Positions 26,184 through 37,165 of a stretch of 64,000 nucleotides of DNA are shown here, piece by piece. How positions within the stretch are numbered: the first letter of the stretch is position 1; every line of letters begins with the position of its first letter. This DNA is from Deltaproteobacteria bacterium (GTDB taxonomy: Bacteria > Desulfobacterota > Binatia > UBA12015): positions 90,039-154,038 of the forward strand of contig VGTK01000001.1 of NCBI GenBank assembly GCA_016874715.1, in the 5' to 3' direction. Under the pieces are notes generated by a model, which saw only the letters and a program-made list of their open reading frames with translations, did not search any database and had not been told where the DNA came from. Both the position numbers and the translations under genes were made by a program.

Positions 26184-27847
26184 GATTCGGCGCGATCGCC
26201 GGATCGGCGGCGCTCGCGCTGGCGTTGACCACCGCGTGCGGCCCGCGGCGCCTTCCCGACGACGCAGCGGCTCGACTCGCGCTTGCCGTCGACGTCCAGG
26301 GCGTTCGGGGCGGGGCTGCAAAGGGGCCGACCGCCCTCGCGCCGGCGACCCTCGGTTTCGTCCAGCCGGCGACCCCGTTGCGCGGCGCGAACGGCCTCGC
26401 TTGCCTCGATCGGCACCTGATCGTCGCCGAGGCGCTCGGGGGACGGCTGCTCCGGATCGCCGCCGACGGCGGCTTGGAGTCGATTCCGCTCCCACCCGGC
26501 ATGCGCGCGCCCGACGACGTGGCCGTCGATGCACTCGGCGACCTCTTCGTCGCCGACGCTGCATCGGGTGACGTCTGGCACCGTCACGCACGCGGCGGCG
26601 GCTGGGCAACGGTCGCTCGCGGGATTCCGGACGTGGCCGGCATCGCGGTCGACGCGAGCGGCCGCGTCTTCGCCGGGACGTGCGCTCGCGACGGCGCGAT
26701 TCTCGAGCTGGACCCCGAAGGACGGGAGCCTCGGCGCATCGTCGCCACGGGCCTCGCGTGCCCCGGGACGATGGTCGCTGAGCCCGACGGCACACTCGTC
26801 GCACCGCTGCGCGAGGCAGGCTCGGTAGTTCGGATTCCCGTGAGTGGGGGAGCCCTGGCGACGGTCGCGGAAGGGCTGCGCGGACCCGCGGCCGTGGCGC
26901 GTGCTCCGGATGGAACGCTGGTCGTTATCGAATCGACGACGGGTGTGGTCCGGAACCTCGGGGTGTCGAGCGGCGCCACCAGCGACGCCGCAGAAGTCAC
27001 CCGTCTCGCCCCGGGACTCGGCGGGTTCACCACCTGCGGCGAATCGGCGGTCACGTCCAACTTCCTCACGGGTGAGATCGTCGCGTTCAAGCCGTGGCCT
27101 TCGGGGTCGCGAATCCTCGCGCGTGGCGGACTCGCGGCGCCACGCGGGCTCGCGCAGTCCGGCGACGATCTGCTGGTCAGCGACGGCGTCTCGATCCGAC
27201 GCCTGCGCGGCGGCAGAACGGAAGTCCTCGTCACGACCGCGGACGACTCGATGCCGCCGCCGTTCGCCATCGCCCTCGGCTCGGGTGGCTCTGCGTGGTT
27301 CACGGTTCCCCACCTCGGCGAGGTTCACCGCGTCGATCTTGCGGCGCGCACCAGCCGCAAGGTCGCAGGGGGCTTCGACCGGCCGACCAGCATCCTCGCG
27401 ACTGCAGGCGGCGGGGTCGTGGTCGCCGACACGGGGGCCGGTCGCATCGTGCGCGTCGCGCCCGACGGCAGCCTCCAGACGCTCGCGAGCGGGCTCGTGA
27501 GTCCACTCGGGCTCGCGCTTCGCGGCGTTCAGATCCTCACCGTCGAGCCCACCGGTGGCCGCGTACTCGGCATCCGGGAGGGCCATCCGCCGACCCTGAT
27601 CGCGACCGCACTCGCGGCGCCTGCCGGCGTCGCCGTCGACGCCGGCGGTCACGTTTTCGTCGCCGAGTCCCGCACGGGCTCGCTGTTGCGGATCGACGCC
27701 GACGGATCGCACCGCAAGATCGCGACCGGCTTCGCGTTCGGCGACGCGGAGTCCGACCCGAGCCCCATCGCGATGCTCGCCGCGACGGACGGCAGCATCC
27801 TCGTCGCGCTACCGACCGACGGCAGCATCACGCGGGTGAATCCATGA
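26180..27847 (+). CDS. NHL/SMP-30-like beta-propeller lipoprotein
   Basis: 555 residues from GTG 26180 overlapping the previous stop. Residues 1-20 look like a lipoprotein signal (LALTTAC, Cys20; position -3 is Thr, not ideal). The rest consists of repeated blades of about 40 residues with motifs such as DDVAVDALGDLFVADA, GIAVDASGRVF and GVAVDAGGHVFVAES, as in NHL and gluconolactonase-like propellers. It would sit in the periplasm on a membrane. Role unknown; it is the middle gene of a coupled operon ending in phosphatidylcholine synthase. Confidence 0.82.
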   Translation: MRFGAIAGSAALALALTTACGPRRLPDDAAARLALAVDVQGVRGGAAKGPTALAPATLGFVQPATPLRGANGLACLDRHLIVAEALGGRLLRIAADGGLESIPLPPGMRAPDDVAVDALGDLFVADAASGDVWHRHARGGGWATVARGIPDVAGIAVDASGRVFAGTCARDGAILELDPEGREPRRIVATGLACPGTMVAEPDGTLVAPLREAGSVVRIPVSGGALATVAEGLRGPAAVARAPDGTLVVIESTTGVVRNLGVSSGATSDAAEVTRLAPGLGGFTTCGESAVTSNFLTGEIVAFKPWPSGSRILARGGLAAPRGLAQSGDDLLVSDGVSIRRLRGGRTEVLVTTADDSMPPPFAIALGSGGSAWFTVPHLGEVHRVDLAARTSRKVAGGFDRPTSILATAGGGVVVADTGAGRIVRVAPDGSLQTLASGLVSPLGLALRGVQILTVEPTGGRVLGIREGHPPTLIATALAAPAGVAVDAGGHVFVAESRTGSLLRIDADGSHRKIATGFAFGDAESDPSPIAMLAATDGSILVALPTDGSITRVNP

Positions 27848-28548
27848 GCGAACAAGTGTCGCCGCTTCGACTGGCGGCCTGCTGGGCGGTTCATTTCTAC
27901 ACGGCTACGGGCGCCGCCACCGCGTTCGCGGCGCTGCTCGCGATCTCTGCCGGCGATGTGCGTACGGCCTTCTGGTGGCTCTACGTCGCGGTCGCGATCG
28001 ATGCGAGCGACGGCATGCTGGCACGTCTCGCCGACGTCAAGCGTCACGTGCCCCAGTTCGACGGGGCGAAGCTCGACGACATCGTCGACTACCTGACGTT
28101 CGTCCTGGTGCCGATCGTGCTGATGGTCCAGACGGGGATGCTGCAAGGGCAGCTCGGCATCGCCGTTGCGTGCCTTGCGCTGCTCGCATCGGCCTACCGA
28201 TTCTGTCACGCCGACGCGAAGACGTCCGACCACTACTTCACGGGCTTCCCGTCGTACTGGAACATCGTCGCGCTGTACCTGTACGTCTTCGGGACCGGGC
28301 CGACCGCGTGTGCCGTCGTGACGTTCGCGCTCGCGATGCTCGTCTTCGCCCCGCTGCGCTTCCTCTACCCGTCGCGCATGACCTGGATGCGAGCATCGAC
28401 CATCGGCCTCGGGATGATCTGGGCGGGCGCGGTCGCGGTGATCCTGGTGCTCTTGCCGGAGCGCGCGACCACGGTCGCGGCGATCTCTCTCGCCTACCCC
28501 GCGTACTACACGCTGCTGTCGTTCTACGCGCAGCTTCGCGGCTGGTGA
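27844..28548 (+). CDS. pcs: Phosphatidylcholine synthase (CDP-alcohol phosphatidyltransferase)
   Basis: 234 residues from ATG 27844, overlapping the lipoprotein stop as ATGA. Residues 56-82 give DG-x2-AR-x12-G-x3-D-x3-D; the 12-residue spacing, longer than in other CDP-alcohol enzymes, is the known Pcs signature. About seven membrane helices fit the family, and HYFTGFPSYWN is a typical Pcs loop. The enzyme condenses choline with CDP-diacylglycerol directly, so phosphatidylcholine depends on outside choline. No choline transporter is adjacent. It converges with the next gene. Confidence 0.92.
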   Translation: MSEQVSPLRLAACWAVHFYTATGAATAFAALLAISAGDVRTAFWWLYVAVAIDASDGMLARLADVKRHVPQFDGAKLDDIVDYLTFVLVPIVLMVQTGMLQGQLGIAVACLALLASAYRFCHADAKTSDHYFTGFPSYWNIVALYLYVFGTGPTACAVVTFALAMLVFAPLRFLYPSRMTWMRASTIGLGMIWAGAVAVILVLLPERATTVAAISLAYPAYYTLLSFYAQLRGW

Positions 28549-28552
28549 CCGG

Positions 28553-29065
28553 TCAGGAGACCAACCACTCGATCAGCTTGCGAAGCTCCTTGTCGGAGAG
28601 GGCGGCCGCACCGGCCTCGCCGTCGCCGATCTTTCTGTGCCAGCCGTCCTCGCGCAGCGTGACGTCGAACCAGTCGGCACCCGTGGGATCACTCGCGTCG
28701 TACTGGATCACGGACGCAGCGGCGAGACCGCCGATCGGCACCGGACGTCCCCCGACGCTCTGCAGCGCGTTGACGACGACCTCGAGGCGGCGGTCGAGGA
28801 ACTTGAGCACGAGTCTCGCTCCGTCGGGAACCTCGATGCCGCCGAGGTTCTTCGCGGTCATCGAGCGCTGGGCGCTGATCAGCGTCGAGGAGGCCTCCTT
28901 GTTGATGGCGTGCGCCAGACCTTCGAGGCGCTGGAAGAGCCCCTTCACCTCGCGGGCACGAATCGCGAAGAGCTCCTTCTCGCGATTGCCGCGCCGTGGG
29001 GCACGCGGCTGCGACTCCACCTTCTGCAGCGCCTTGTCGGCCATCGAACGGAACCAGTCGCGCAT
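28553..29065 (-). CDS. Conserved hypothetical protein
   Basis: 170 residues from ATG 29065, chosen for the GAGG 7 bases upstream. Residues 1-70 are charged and helical (KALQKVES, REVKGLFQRLEGLAHAINKEAS), and the rest is mixed, with WFDVTLREDGWHRKIG near residue 130. No signal peptide, membrane segment or cysteine is seen, so it is cytosolic. It lies 4 bp from the end of pcs on the other strand and 78 bp after the broken TetR gene. I do not recognise the family. Confidence 0.65.
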   Translation of the reverse strand: MRDWFRSMADKALQKVESQPRAPRRGNREKELFAIRAREVKGLFQRLEGLAHAINKEASSTLISAQRSMTAKNLGGIEVPDGARLVLKFLDRRLEVVVNALQSVGGRPVPIGGLAAASVIQYDASDPTGADWFDVTLREDGWHRKIGDGEAGAAALSDKELRKLIEWLVS

Positions 29066-29143
29066 GAATCGCCTCGCGCCCCTTCTGCGCCACCGCGCGA
29101 AGCCAGGCTTCGGCAAAGTGGCCGCCAGCGGGCGGCGACTCTT

Positions 29144-29734
29144 TCACTGCACCTGCAGCCTGTCAACGAGCGTCGTCTTGAGCTGCTCGACGAGCCGCTG
29201 CGGCGGCTGCGGCTCCGGCTCCGGCTCCGGCTCGCCCATGAAGCCCTGCACGAGCACGCCGTTGAGCGCGCTCAGGACGAGGCCGGCGTGGAGCCCCGGG
29301 TCGACCTCGCGCGACAATGTCCCGCACTCCTGGCCGCGCGCGATCACGTCGCCCGATATCTGCTGATACAGGCGGTGGCGGTCGAGGATCCGTCCGAACA
29401 GCGGGTCGGGGCGCTTCTCCTCCCGCAAAAAAAGGCTCAGGAAGAATCGCGCCGAGAAGACGTTCTCCGTGACGAACTCGTAGTGGAGGTCGATCAACCG
29501 ACGGAGCTGCTCGGGCTCGCTGAGCCCGTCGAGGTCGTCGACGTCGATCGTGTAGGGCTCGATCGTTCGCGACAGGACGGCCTGGAACAGGTTCTCCTTC
29601 GTCTCGAAATGCCAGAAGATCAGCGCTTTGCTGACGCTCGCCGCCTAGGCCACGCGAGACAGCGATGTGCTGTCGTAGCCATGGGCGGCAAAAAGCCTCG
29701 TAGCGGTCTCGAGGATCTTCGTCCACGCATCCAT
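29144..29734 (-). pseudogene. TetR regulator interrupted by an in-frame TAG
   Basis: From ATG 29734 the frame reads a normal TetR DNA-binding region, MDAWTKILETATRLFAAHG, then TSLSRVA, TAG (29647-29645, codon 30), then AASVSKALIFWHFETKENLF in the same frame. It continues to a stop at 29144, in total 197 codons with the TAG. The stop falls in the recognition helix region, where Glu, Arg or Lys is usual, so it would remove DNA binding. GCCTAGGC is an 8-bp palindrome. Near its 3' end it carries a GAGCCG repeat encoding (EP)4. A TTGACA lies at 29781-29776. It may be a fresh nonsense mutation, a sequencing error, or readthrough. Confidence 0.85.
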
Positions 29735-29833
29735 CGCTTCACCCGGGTGCGTAAAGATCCCCTGCCGACACGGGTTGTCAAGCGGTGAATTGCCCGCCGG
29801 CGGGGCGAAGATCCGCCCCGCCGGACCGGATCC

Positions 29834-32458
<2,625 letters not shown>

Positions 32459-32588
32459 TTCCGAAACCCCCTCCGCCGCCGCCGTCAGGCACCGGCCCCG
32501 AGACGGTAACCACGATCTCCGTGCCTACAAGCACGCCGCTGCCCCAACTGGTGACGGGTGCGGCGTCGTGGTAGGGCCCGACCCAGCC

Positions 32589-32828
32589 ATGCTCGCCGTC
32601 GCGCGTTTCGTCACCTCGCTCGCCATCGCCCTCTGGGGCTTGGCCATGCTGCTCATCGGAGTCGTCAACGGCGTTCCGCTGTGGATCGTGCTCGGGATCG
32701 TCGTGTCGGGGGTCGGACTCCCGTTCCTCGCGTCCCACCCGGCTGCCGCGCCGCGCCTGTACCCCGGGCGCGGAGGGATCGATCCTGCGGCGACCGCCGG
32801 GGGCGCACGAGAGGCGATCCAGCGGTGA
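32589..32828 (+). CDS. Small membrane protein
   Basis: 79 residues from ATG 32589. Two hydrophobic helices (about 4-27 and 29-48) with a short Asn-Gly turn, then a basic proline-rich tail. Its stop overlaps the following GTG as GTGA, so it is coupled to the next small protein. It has no recognised family. It is divergent from clpB across about 130 bp. Confidence 0.6.
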   Translation: MLAVARFVTSLAIALWGLAMLLIGVVNGVPLWIVLGIVVSGVGLPFLASHPAAAPRLYPGRGGIDPAATAGGAREAIQR

Positions 32829-33124
32829 GCGCGGATTCGGGCAAGGACAAGCTGGGAGAAAAGCTGCGCGACCTCGAGCACGCTCGTGAGGGCCAGTTCT
32901 TCGCGCAGCGCGACCGCGAGCTGATCGAACGGCTCAGGGCTCGCGGGGCCGGCTGGCACGCCGAAGTGGTCGATCTGATGGCGCTCGTTCAGGCGGTCGC
33001 GGACGGCACGGCACCGCTGGCCGCGGTCATGCCGAATGCCGATTTTCTCGACGATGCCGCAGCACGCGACCGCGAGTCCTTGAAGATCCCGGGGGTGCGG
33101 GCGGTCGAGGGCGGCGCGAAGTAG
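32825..33124 (+). CDS. Small helical protein, unknown
   Basis: 99 residues from GTG 32825, coupled to the small membrane protein. The N-terminal half is charged and alpha-helical (KLGEKLRDLEHAREGQFFAQRDRELIERL), and the rest is plain. It resembles short uncharacterised cytosolic proteins found near riboflavin or chaperone genes, without a family I can name. It ends 14 bp before ribE and may share its transcript. Confidence 0.6.
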   Translation: MSADSGKDKLGEKLRDLEHAREGQFFAQRDRELIERLRARGAGWHAEVVDLMALVQAVADGTAPLAAVMPNADFLDDAAARDRESLKIPGVRAVEGGAK

Positions 33125-33138
33125 GTCCGGGTCGCGCA

Positions 33139-33741
33139 GTGTTCTCCGGGATCATCGAGTCACTCGGCCGCGTCGAGACGTTCGAACGGAGAGGCGAGGA
33201 CGCGCGTCTCGTGGTCCGGCACGGCTTCGGCGACGCCGCGCTGTCGCTCGGCGAGAGCATCTGTACGAGCGGCGCCTGCCTGACGGCGGTGGCCTTCCCG
33301 CCCGGCACCTTCGTCGCCGACCTGAGCGCAGAGACCCTGCGCCGGACGACGCTGGGTGCACTCGCGCCGGGCGATGTGGTGAACCTCGAGCGCTCGCTGC
33401 GACTCGGCGACCGCCTCAGCGGGCACTTCGTGTTCGGCCACGTCGATGGTGTCGCTCGGGTCGAGTCGCTCGAGCCCTGCGGTGCGGGATATACGCTACG
33501 CGTGACGACGGACACCCCCCTCGCGCCCTACCTGGTCGACAAGGGCTCGATCGCGTTGGATGGCATCAGCCTCACGATGTGCGAAGTGCGGGACTCCTCC
33601 TTCGCAGTCGCCGTCATCCCGCACACCTTCGAGGTGACGACCCTGTCACGCCGAAGCGTCGGCGACCCGGTGAACCTCGAGATCGACATGCTCGCGCGCT
33701 ACGCCCGCCGGGCCCTCGAGTTCGCGGCGGCGAAGGGCTGA
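33139..33741 (+). CDS. ribE: Riboflavin synthase alpha subunit
   Basis: 200 residues from GTG 33139 (MFSGIIE, matching the usual MFTGIIE). Two lumazine-binding barrels are visible, with GESICTSGACLTA in the first and KGSIALDGISLTM in the second, and GHFVFGHVDG between. The enzyme dismutates two 6,7-dimethyl-8-ribityllumazine molecules to riboflavin. No other rib genes are adjacent and no FMN riboswitch is seen. It converges with the TPR gene. Confidence 0.93.
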   Translation: MFSGIIESLGRVETFERRGEDARLVVRHGFGDAALSLGESICTSGACLTAVAFPPGTFVADLSAETLRRTTLGALAPGDVVNLERSLRLGDRLSGHFVFGHVDGVARVESLEPCGAGYTLRVTTDTPLAPYLVDKGSIALDGISLTMCEVRDSSFAVAVIPHTFEVTTLSRRSVGDPVNLEIDMLARYARRALEFAAAKG

Positions 33742-33746
33742 CACCC

Positions 33747-34418
33747 TCAGTCGGGCCCGGCAGCCATCGTCTCGCGAACCCGCTTCACTTTCGCGATCGC
33801 TGCGGGGTCGTTCTTTCGCTCCGCGGCTGCGAGCGCCCGCGCGACCTGCGCCTCGGCGCCGGCACGGTCCCCCCGCTCGCGAAGCTGCTCCGCGAGGAAC
33901 AACCTCGCGCCCACGTATTCCGGGTCGATCTCGATCGCTCGCCGTACCAGTCGCTCCCCCTCGTCGGGATCGCCGCCGAGCAGGCCTGGTACCGAGCACA
34001 GGAACGCCCCCTTGCCGTGCAGCGCATCCGAGTAGTCGGGGGCGATCTCCAGCGTGCGATCGACCGCCTCGCGGATCTGCCACAACTTGACGAGGCTCGA
34101 CAGCGAAGCCCCCGAGCGGCGCGCTTGCTCGCCCAGCGCACAGAACCGGGCGAAGTGGGCGAGGGCGTCGCGATCGTCGGCGGCGATCGCGCGATCCGCC
34201 CGGTCGAGGCTCAGCTCGAGCAGGGCGCCGGCTTCGGGTTCCGTCGCAGCCTGGCCGCGATGGCAGGTCCGGAGCGCTTCGCGCGACTCTGTCGTCCCGA
34301 CGGGGTCCGACGGCAAGCCCAGGCACGGTTGCGCGAAGATCAGGGTGGCGGTCGCGATCGCGCATGCACGCAGAGTTCTGCGCAGGCCATCGCCTGCGGC
34401 GACCGGCCGGCTCTTCAA
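33747..34418 (-). CDS. Exported TPR-like protein
   Basis: 223 residues from a TTG at 34418 that overlaps the previous stop as TTGA; no better start exists between that stop and the signal peptide (RRTLRACAIATATLIFAQPCLG). The mature part has TPR-like helix pairs, for example REAVDRTLEIAPDYSDALHGKG and RRAIEIDPEYVGARLFLAEQLRERGD. TPR proteins bind partners. Coupling to the Hint-like gene suggests the two work together. The TTG start is inference from overlap. Confidence 0.68.
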   Translation of the reverse strand: MKSRPVAAGDGLRRTLRACAIATATLIFAQPCLGLPSDPVGTTESREALRTCHRGQAATEPEAGALLELSLDRADRAIAADDRDALAHFARFCALGEQARRSGASLSSLVKLWQIREAVDRTLEIAPDYSDALHGKGAFLCSVPGLLGGDPDEGERLVRRAIEIDPEYVGARLFLAEQLRERGDRAGAEAQVARALAAAERKNDPAAIAKVKRVRETMAAGPD

Positions 34419-34990
34419 GCCTGGGCCCGGCTCATCGCTCCGAAGGTGAGAAAGTACCGTTTCGTCTCGTTGACCGAGAACCCGAACTGGGCGCCCCTGC
34501 CGACACTCCGGACCTCGGTGACCACCACCGCCCGGTCCCACGGTCGTCCCCGCACGGCCGCTGCGTATTCCGGTGCATCCGGGGGCGTGTAGCCGGTGAC
34601 GTACGTCCATCCAGGGTGCAAGCGTTCGCCTGGCCGGACATCGCGCACGCGAACTTCCGAGCCATCCTCGCGGACGAGGACGTGATCACCGCCCAGGCGG
34701 ACTCGTTGCTCGTCGACATTGCCCAGCTCGAAAAGCTCTCCGTCCTCGAGCTGGCGGATCGCGGTCATCATGCGGAAACCGAGGGCACCGTCACGGAATC
34801 TGGTCAGCACCGGCATCACCTTGCCGGTGAGCTTAACGATCTCCACCGGACCGTCGATAGTCTCGACGAGCGCGTCCGCGGCGAGTCGGCTCAAGGTCGG
34901 CGGCGGAGGTGGCTTGGGCTTTTCTTCGGGAGGCATATCGCAACAGGACCGGACGCACTCGGGACCTTCCGAGCTGTCGCAATCCAACAC
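34415..34990 (-). CDS. Hint/intein-like domain protein, degenerate
   Basis: 191 residues from GTG 34990 (or ATG 34936). Residues 1-18 hold four cysteines and 21-31 are proline-rich. From about residue 37 the order of blocks is Hint-like: ALVETIDGPVEI, then MPVLTR, then GGDHVLVREDGSEVRV with PGERL, and finally VNETKRYFLTFGA. A splicing Cys or Ser where the domain begins is not seen, so self-cleavage is doubtful. It is coupled to the exported TPR protein and divergent from the sigma-54-driven gene. The assignment is from pattern only; function unknown. Confidence 0.45.
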   Translation of the reverse strand: MLDCDSSEGPECVRSCCDMPPEEKPKPPPPPTLSRLAADALVETIDGPVEIVKLTGKVMPVLTRFRDGALGFRMMTAIRQLEDGELFELGNVDEQRVRLGGDHVLVREDGSEVRVRDVRPGERLHPGWTYVTGYTPPDAPEYAAAVRGRPWDRAVVVTEVRSVGRGAQFGFSVNETKRYFLTFGAMSRAQA

Positions 34991-35039
34991 GTCACGCGGG
35001 GCCGATCAACAGCCACCGTTCCCTGACCCCTGTTCGGAA

Positions 35040-35056
35040 TTGGCACGGAACCTGCT
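35040..35056 (+). promoter_or_regulatory. Sigma-54 (RpoN) promoter
   Basis: TTGGCACGGAACCTGCT matches the consensus YTGGCACGrNNNTTGCW with one mismatch, and GG (-24) and GC (-12) are exactly 10 bases apart. It predicts a start near 35067, 20 bases before ATG 35086, with the ribosome site GGGAGG in between. This is one of the strongest regulatory signals in the window. An enhancer-binding activator is needed; none is encoded here. Confidence 0.82.
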
Positions 35057-35085
35057 CGACTAGACGCGCGTCTACGGGAGGCATT

Positions 35086-35523
35086 ATGGACACATCATAT
35101 TCCGCGCCGGAGGACAACGTCGTCCGGCTCTTCGAACCGGACCTGATCACACCCGAGCAGCACCGGGATCGTGTCCAGGCCGAGTCCACCGATCGTCCGG
35201 AGATCCGCCTGATGCTGGCGGTGATGGAAGACGCCGTCGCGACGTATCAGCGGTTCGCCGCCGACCCGGGACGGCGCAACCAGCGCCTCTTCGAGGAGGC
35301 CGAGAGCTGGATCAACTCGACCGACACCTCCTGGCCCTACTCCTTCGAGAACATCTGCACGGCTCTCAAGTTCGAGCCCGAGTCTCTGCGTGGCGGGCTT
35401 CTCGCCTGGCGCAAGGAGCAGATGAACGGCCGCTCGGGCCTGTACAGGTTCCCGTTCCGTCGCGTCAACGGAAAGCGACACTCGATCACCCTGCGAGATC
35501 GTCATCTGCGCCAGTCGGCGTGA
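35086..35523 (+). CDS. Conserved protein of unknown function under sigma-54 control
   Basis: 145 residues from ATG 35086 with GGGAGG 6 bases upstream. A central helical region of about 60 residues includes RLFEEAESWINS, then SWPYSFENICTALKFEPESLRGGLLAWR. That last segment is a compact helix-turn motif that I recall from short deltaproteobacterial proteins without a named function. No signal, membrane segment or zinc site is seen. The C-terminus is basic (RVNGKRHS). A helix-turn-helix DNA-binding role is possible but not shown. Confidence 0.75.
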   Translation: MDTSYSAPEDNVVRLFEPDLITPEQHRDRVQAESTDRPEIRLMLAVMEDAVATYQRFAADPGRRNQRLFEEAESWINSTDTSWPYSFENICTALKFEPESLRGGLLAWRKEQMNGRSGLYRFPFRRVNGKRHSITLRDRHLRQSA

Positions 35524-35529
35524 CGACCT

Positions 35530-36483
35530 TCAAGCGTTCGGCTGCAGCAGGAACTTGAGCGCGCCGGCATGGCCGGCGCGCTCGAGAGCCTCGATCCCCT
35601 CCTCCAGGGGAGCGATCTGCTCCAATAGCGGTAGCACGCGCACTCGCTCCGCGGCGAGCGCCTCCAGAGCCGCGTCGAAGCGACCACAACGTGAGCCGAT
35701 GAGGGTGACCTCGTCGATCACGAGTGGTGAAAGATCGACTTCGTGCCGACCCGCGACCGTCGTCTTGAGCACGACCGCGCCCAGCGGTCGCACGGCGTCG
35801 ATCGCGAGAGCGAGACCCGCGGGGTCGCCGCTCGCGTCGACGACGAGGTCGTAGCCACGCGGTCGAGGTGGCGGCGACACCGCGTTCAGGCCGAGCAGCT
35901 CCGCGACACCCCGCGCCCGGGGGTTGCGACAGAGCACCTCGACGCGGTCGCCGCGCGCACCGAGCGTCTGCGCGACGAGCAGGCCCAGCTTGCCCGCCCC
36001 GATGACCAGGGACCGACCGCCGGCGAAGGACGCCGTCTGGTCGCACGCCTCGATCGCCGCCGCGAGCGGCTCGGCGAACACCGCTACCGTATCGGGGACG
36101 GTATCCGGAACCGGATGGACGTTCTCGATCGGTACACGCACGATCTCCGCGAAGGCACCGTCTGCACCGAGGATTCCCATCACCGTCCGGGTCGGACAGT
36201 GTCGCGTCCGACCAGCGAGACAGTCGGGGCAGCGCCTGCACGAGAAGTTGATCTCGCCCACCACGCGTCGGCCGTGCAGCGATCCGGGCCCTGACACCAC
36301 CTCGCCGACGAACTCGTGGCCGGGAATGCCGGTGAAGCCCATGTAGCCCCGCAGGATCTGCAGGTCCGTCGAGCAGATTCCGGCGAGCTTCACCCGGACC
36401 AGCACCGTTCCCGGGAGACACGCGGGATCCGGCGCGTCGTCGACGAGGCGCAACCGCGCTCCGTCCCAGATCAGCGCGCGCAC
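35530..36483 (-). CDS. Zinc-dependent medium-chain alcohol dehydrogenase
   Basis: 317 residues from GTG 36483. The catalytic zinc region is GICSTDLQ and GHEFVGEV. The structural zinc loop has four cysteines in CRRCPDCLAGRTRHC. A Rossmann fold (VIGAGKLGLL) follows. It is shorter than most of the family (about 340-380), with a trimmed C-terminus. Such enzymes oxidise sugars, threonine or alcohols; the substrate is unclear. It ends 7 bp after the sigma-54 gene on the other strand. Confidence 0.87.
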   Translation of the reverse strand: MRALIWDGARLRLVDDAPDPACLPGTVLVRVKLAGICSTDLQILRGYMGFTGIPGHEFVGEVVSGPGSLHGRRVVGEINFSCRRCPDCLAGRTRHCPTRTVMGILGADGAFAEIVRVPIENVHPVPDTVPDTVAVFAEPLAAAIEACDQTASFAGGRSLVIGAGKLGLLVAQTLGARGDRVEVLCRNPRARGVAELLGLNAVSPPPRPRGYDLVVDASGDPAGLALAIDAVRPLGAVVLKTTVAGRHEVDLSPLVIDEVTLIGSRCGRFDAALEALAAERVRVLPLLEQIAPLEEGIEALERAGHAGALKFLLQPNA

Positions 36484-36526
36484 GACCAGTTCTCGACGCG
36501 GTTTCGCGGGGCGGCGCGCTGCAGCG

Positions 36527-37120
36527 CTACTGCTTGACGAGTGAGCGCCTGAATCCCCGGTCCGCCTGATCGGCGATCGCGTCGGCCTGGTCCGCGAATC
36601 GTGTCGCCTGATCCGCGAGACGCTCCGCCTCCTCGGCCGCGCGTTCCGCGCGGGCCGCCGCACCCTCGGCGTCACCACCCGAGTACGCCGCCTGCTGCAC
36701 CTCCGTCGCGGACTTCCATCGATCGCGCGGGATCTTTCCCTCGAAGCGGAGAAGCGAAATCTCGGGCGTCCCGAGGATGACCGCTCGGGCGAAGGCGTAC
36801 ATGCGGTCGTAGTCCGGATAGTACGTGCGAAGCTCCCACGAATACCAAGGGCTCCCCGTGCGGACACGCTGCATCTCCGCCGCGTACGGCATGCCGATGC
36901 GCCGCACGACGGCTCGCAGGGCCGAATCGGTGGCCAGCAGCTCCTTGAAGCTCCGCATCGACAGCGCGGTCGGCGGGCCGACGTCGCACACGTAGGGACG
37001 CTCCGGATCGATGTAGTCGCAGTCCCGTGCGATCGGCGGCAGGTCCTGGGCGTGGCCGACGCCGGGCGCAGCGGCGAGCAGGAGACCTGCGCAAAGTAGT
37101 CCGATTCGGGTCGTCTTCAT
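36527..37120 (-). CDS. Exported protein with C-terminal coiled coil
   Basis: 197 residues from ATG 37120 with GGAGG upstream. The signal peptide ends HAQ near residue 25. Two cysteines (DCDYIDPERPYVCDV) may form a disulfide. Residues about 150-190 are Ala-rich heptads (AERAAEEAERLADQATRFADQAD), a coiled coil. It lies between parB and the dehydrogenase. No family recognised. Confidence 0.72.
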   Translation of the reverse strand: MKTTRIGLLCAGLLLAAAPGVGHAQDLPPIARDCDYIDPERPYVCDVGPPTALSMRSFKELLATDSALRAVVRRIGMPYAAEMQRVRTGSPWYSWELRTYYPDYDRMYAFARAVILGTPEISLLRFEGKIPRDRWKSATEVQQAAYSGGDAEGAAARAERAAEEAERLADQATRFADQADAIADQADRGFRRSLVKQ

Positions 37121-37165
37121 CCTTCGCCTCCAGCCCTGCTCCAGCCGTTTACCCTCTTTCGTCAG

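Noticed and set aside
29211..29236. CGGCTC tandem repeat as a separate mobile or regulatory repeat
   Set aside because: It simply encodes the Glu-Pro run near the C-terminus of the broken TetR gene.
32459..32588. Possible CIRCE or heat-shock element before clpB
   Set aside because: No TTAGCACTC inverted repeat is present in the gap.
33125..33138. FMN riboswitch before ribE
   Set aside because: Only 14 bases separate ribE from the preceding gene, too short for the aptamer.
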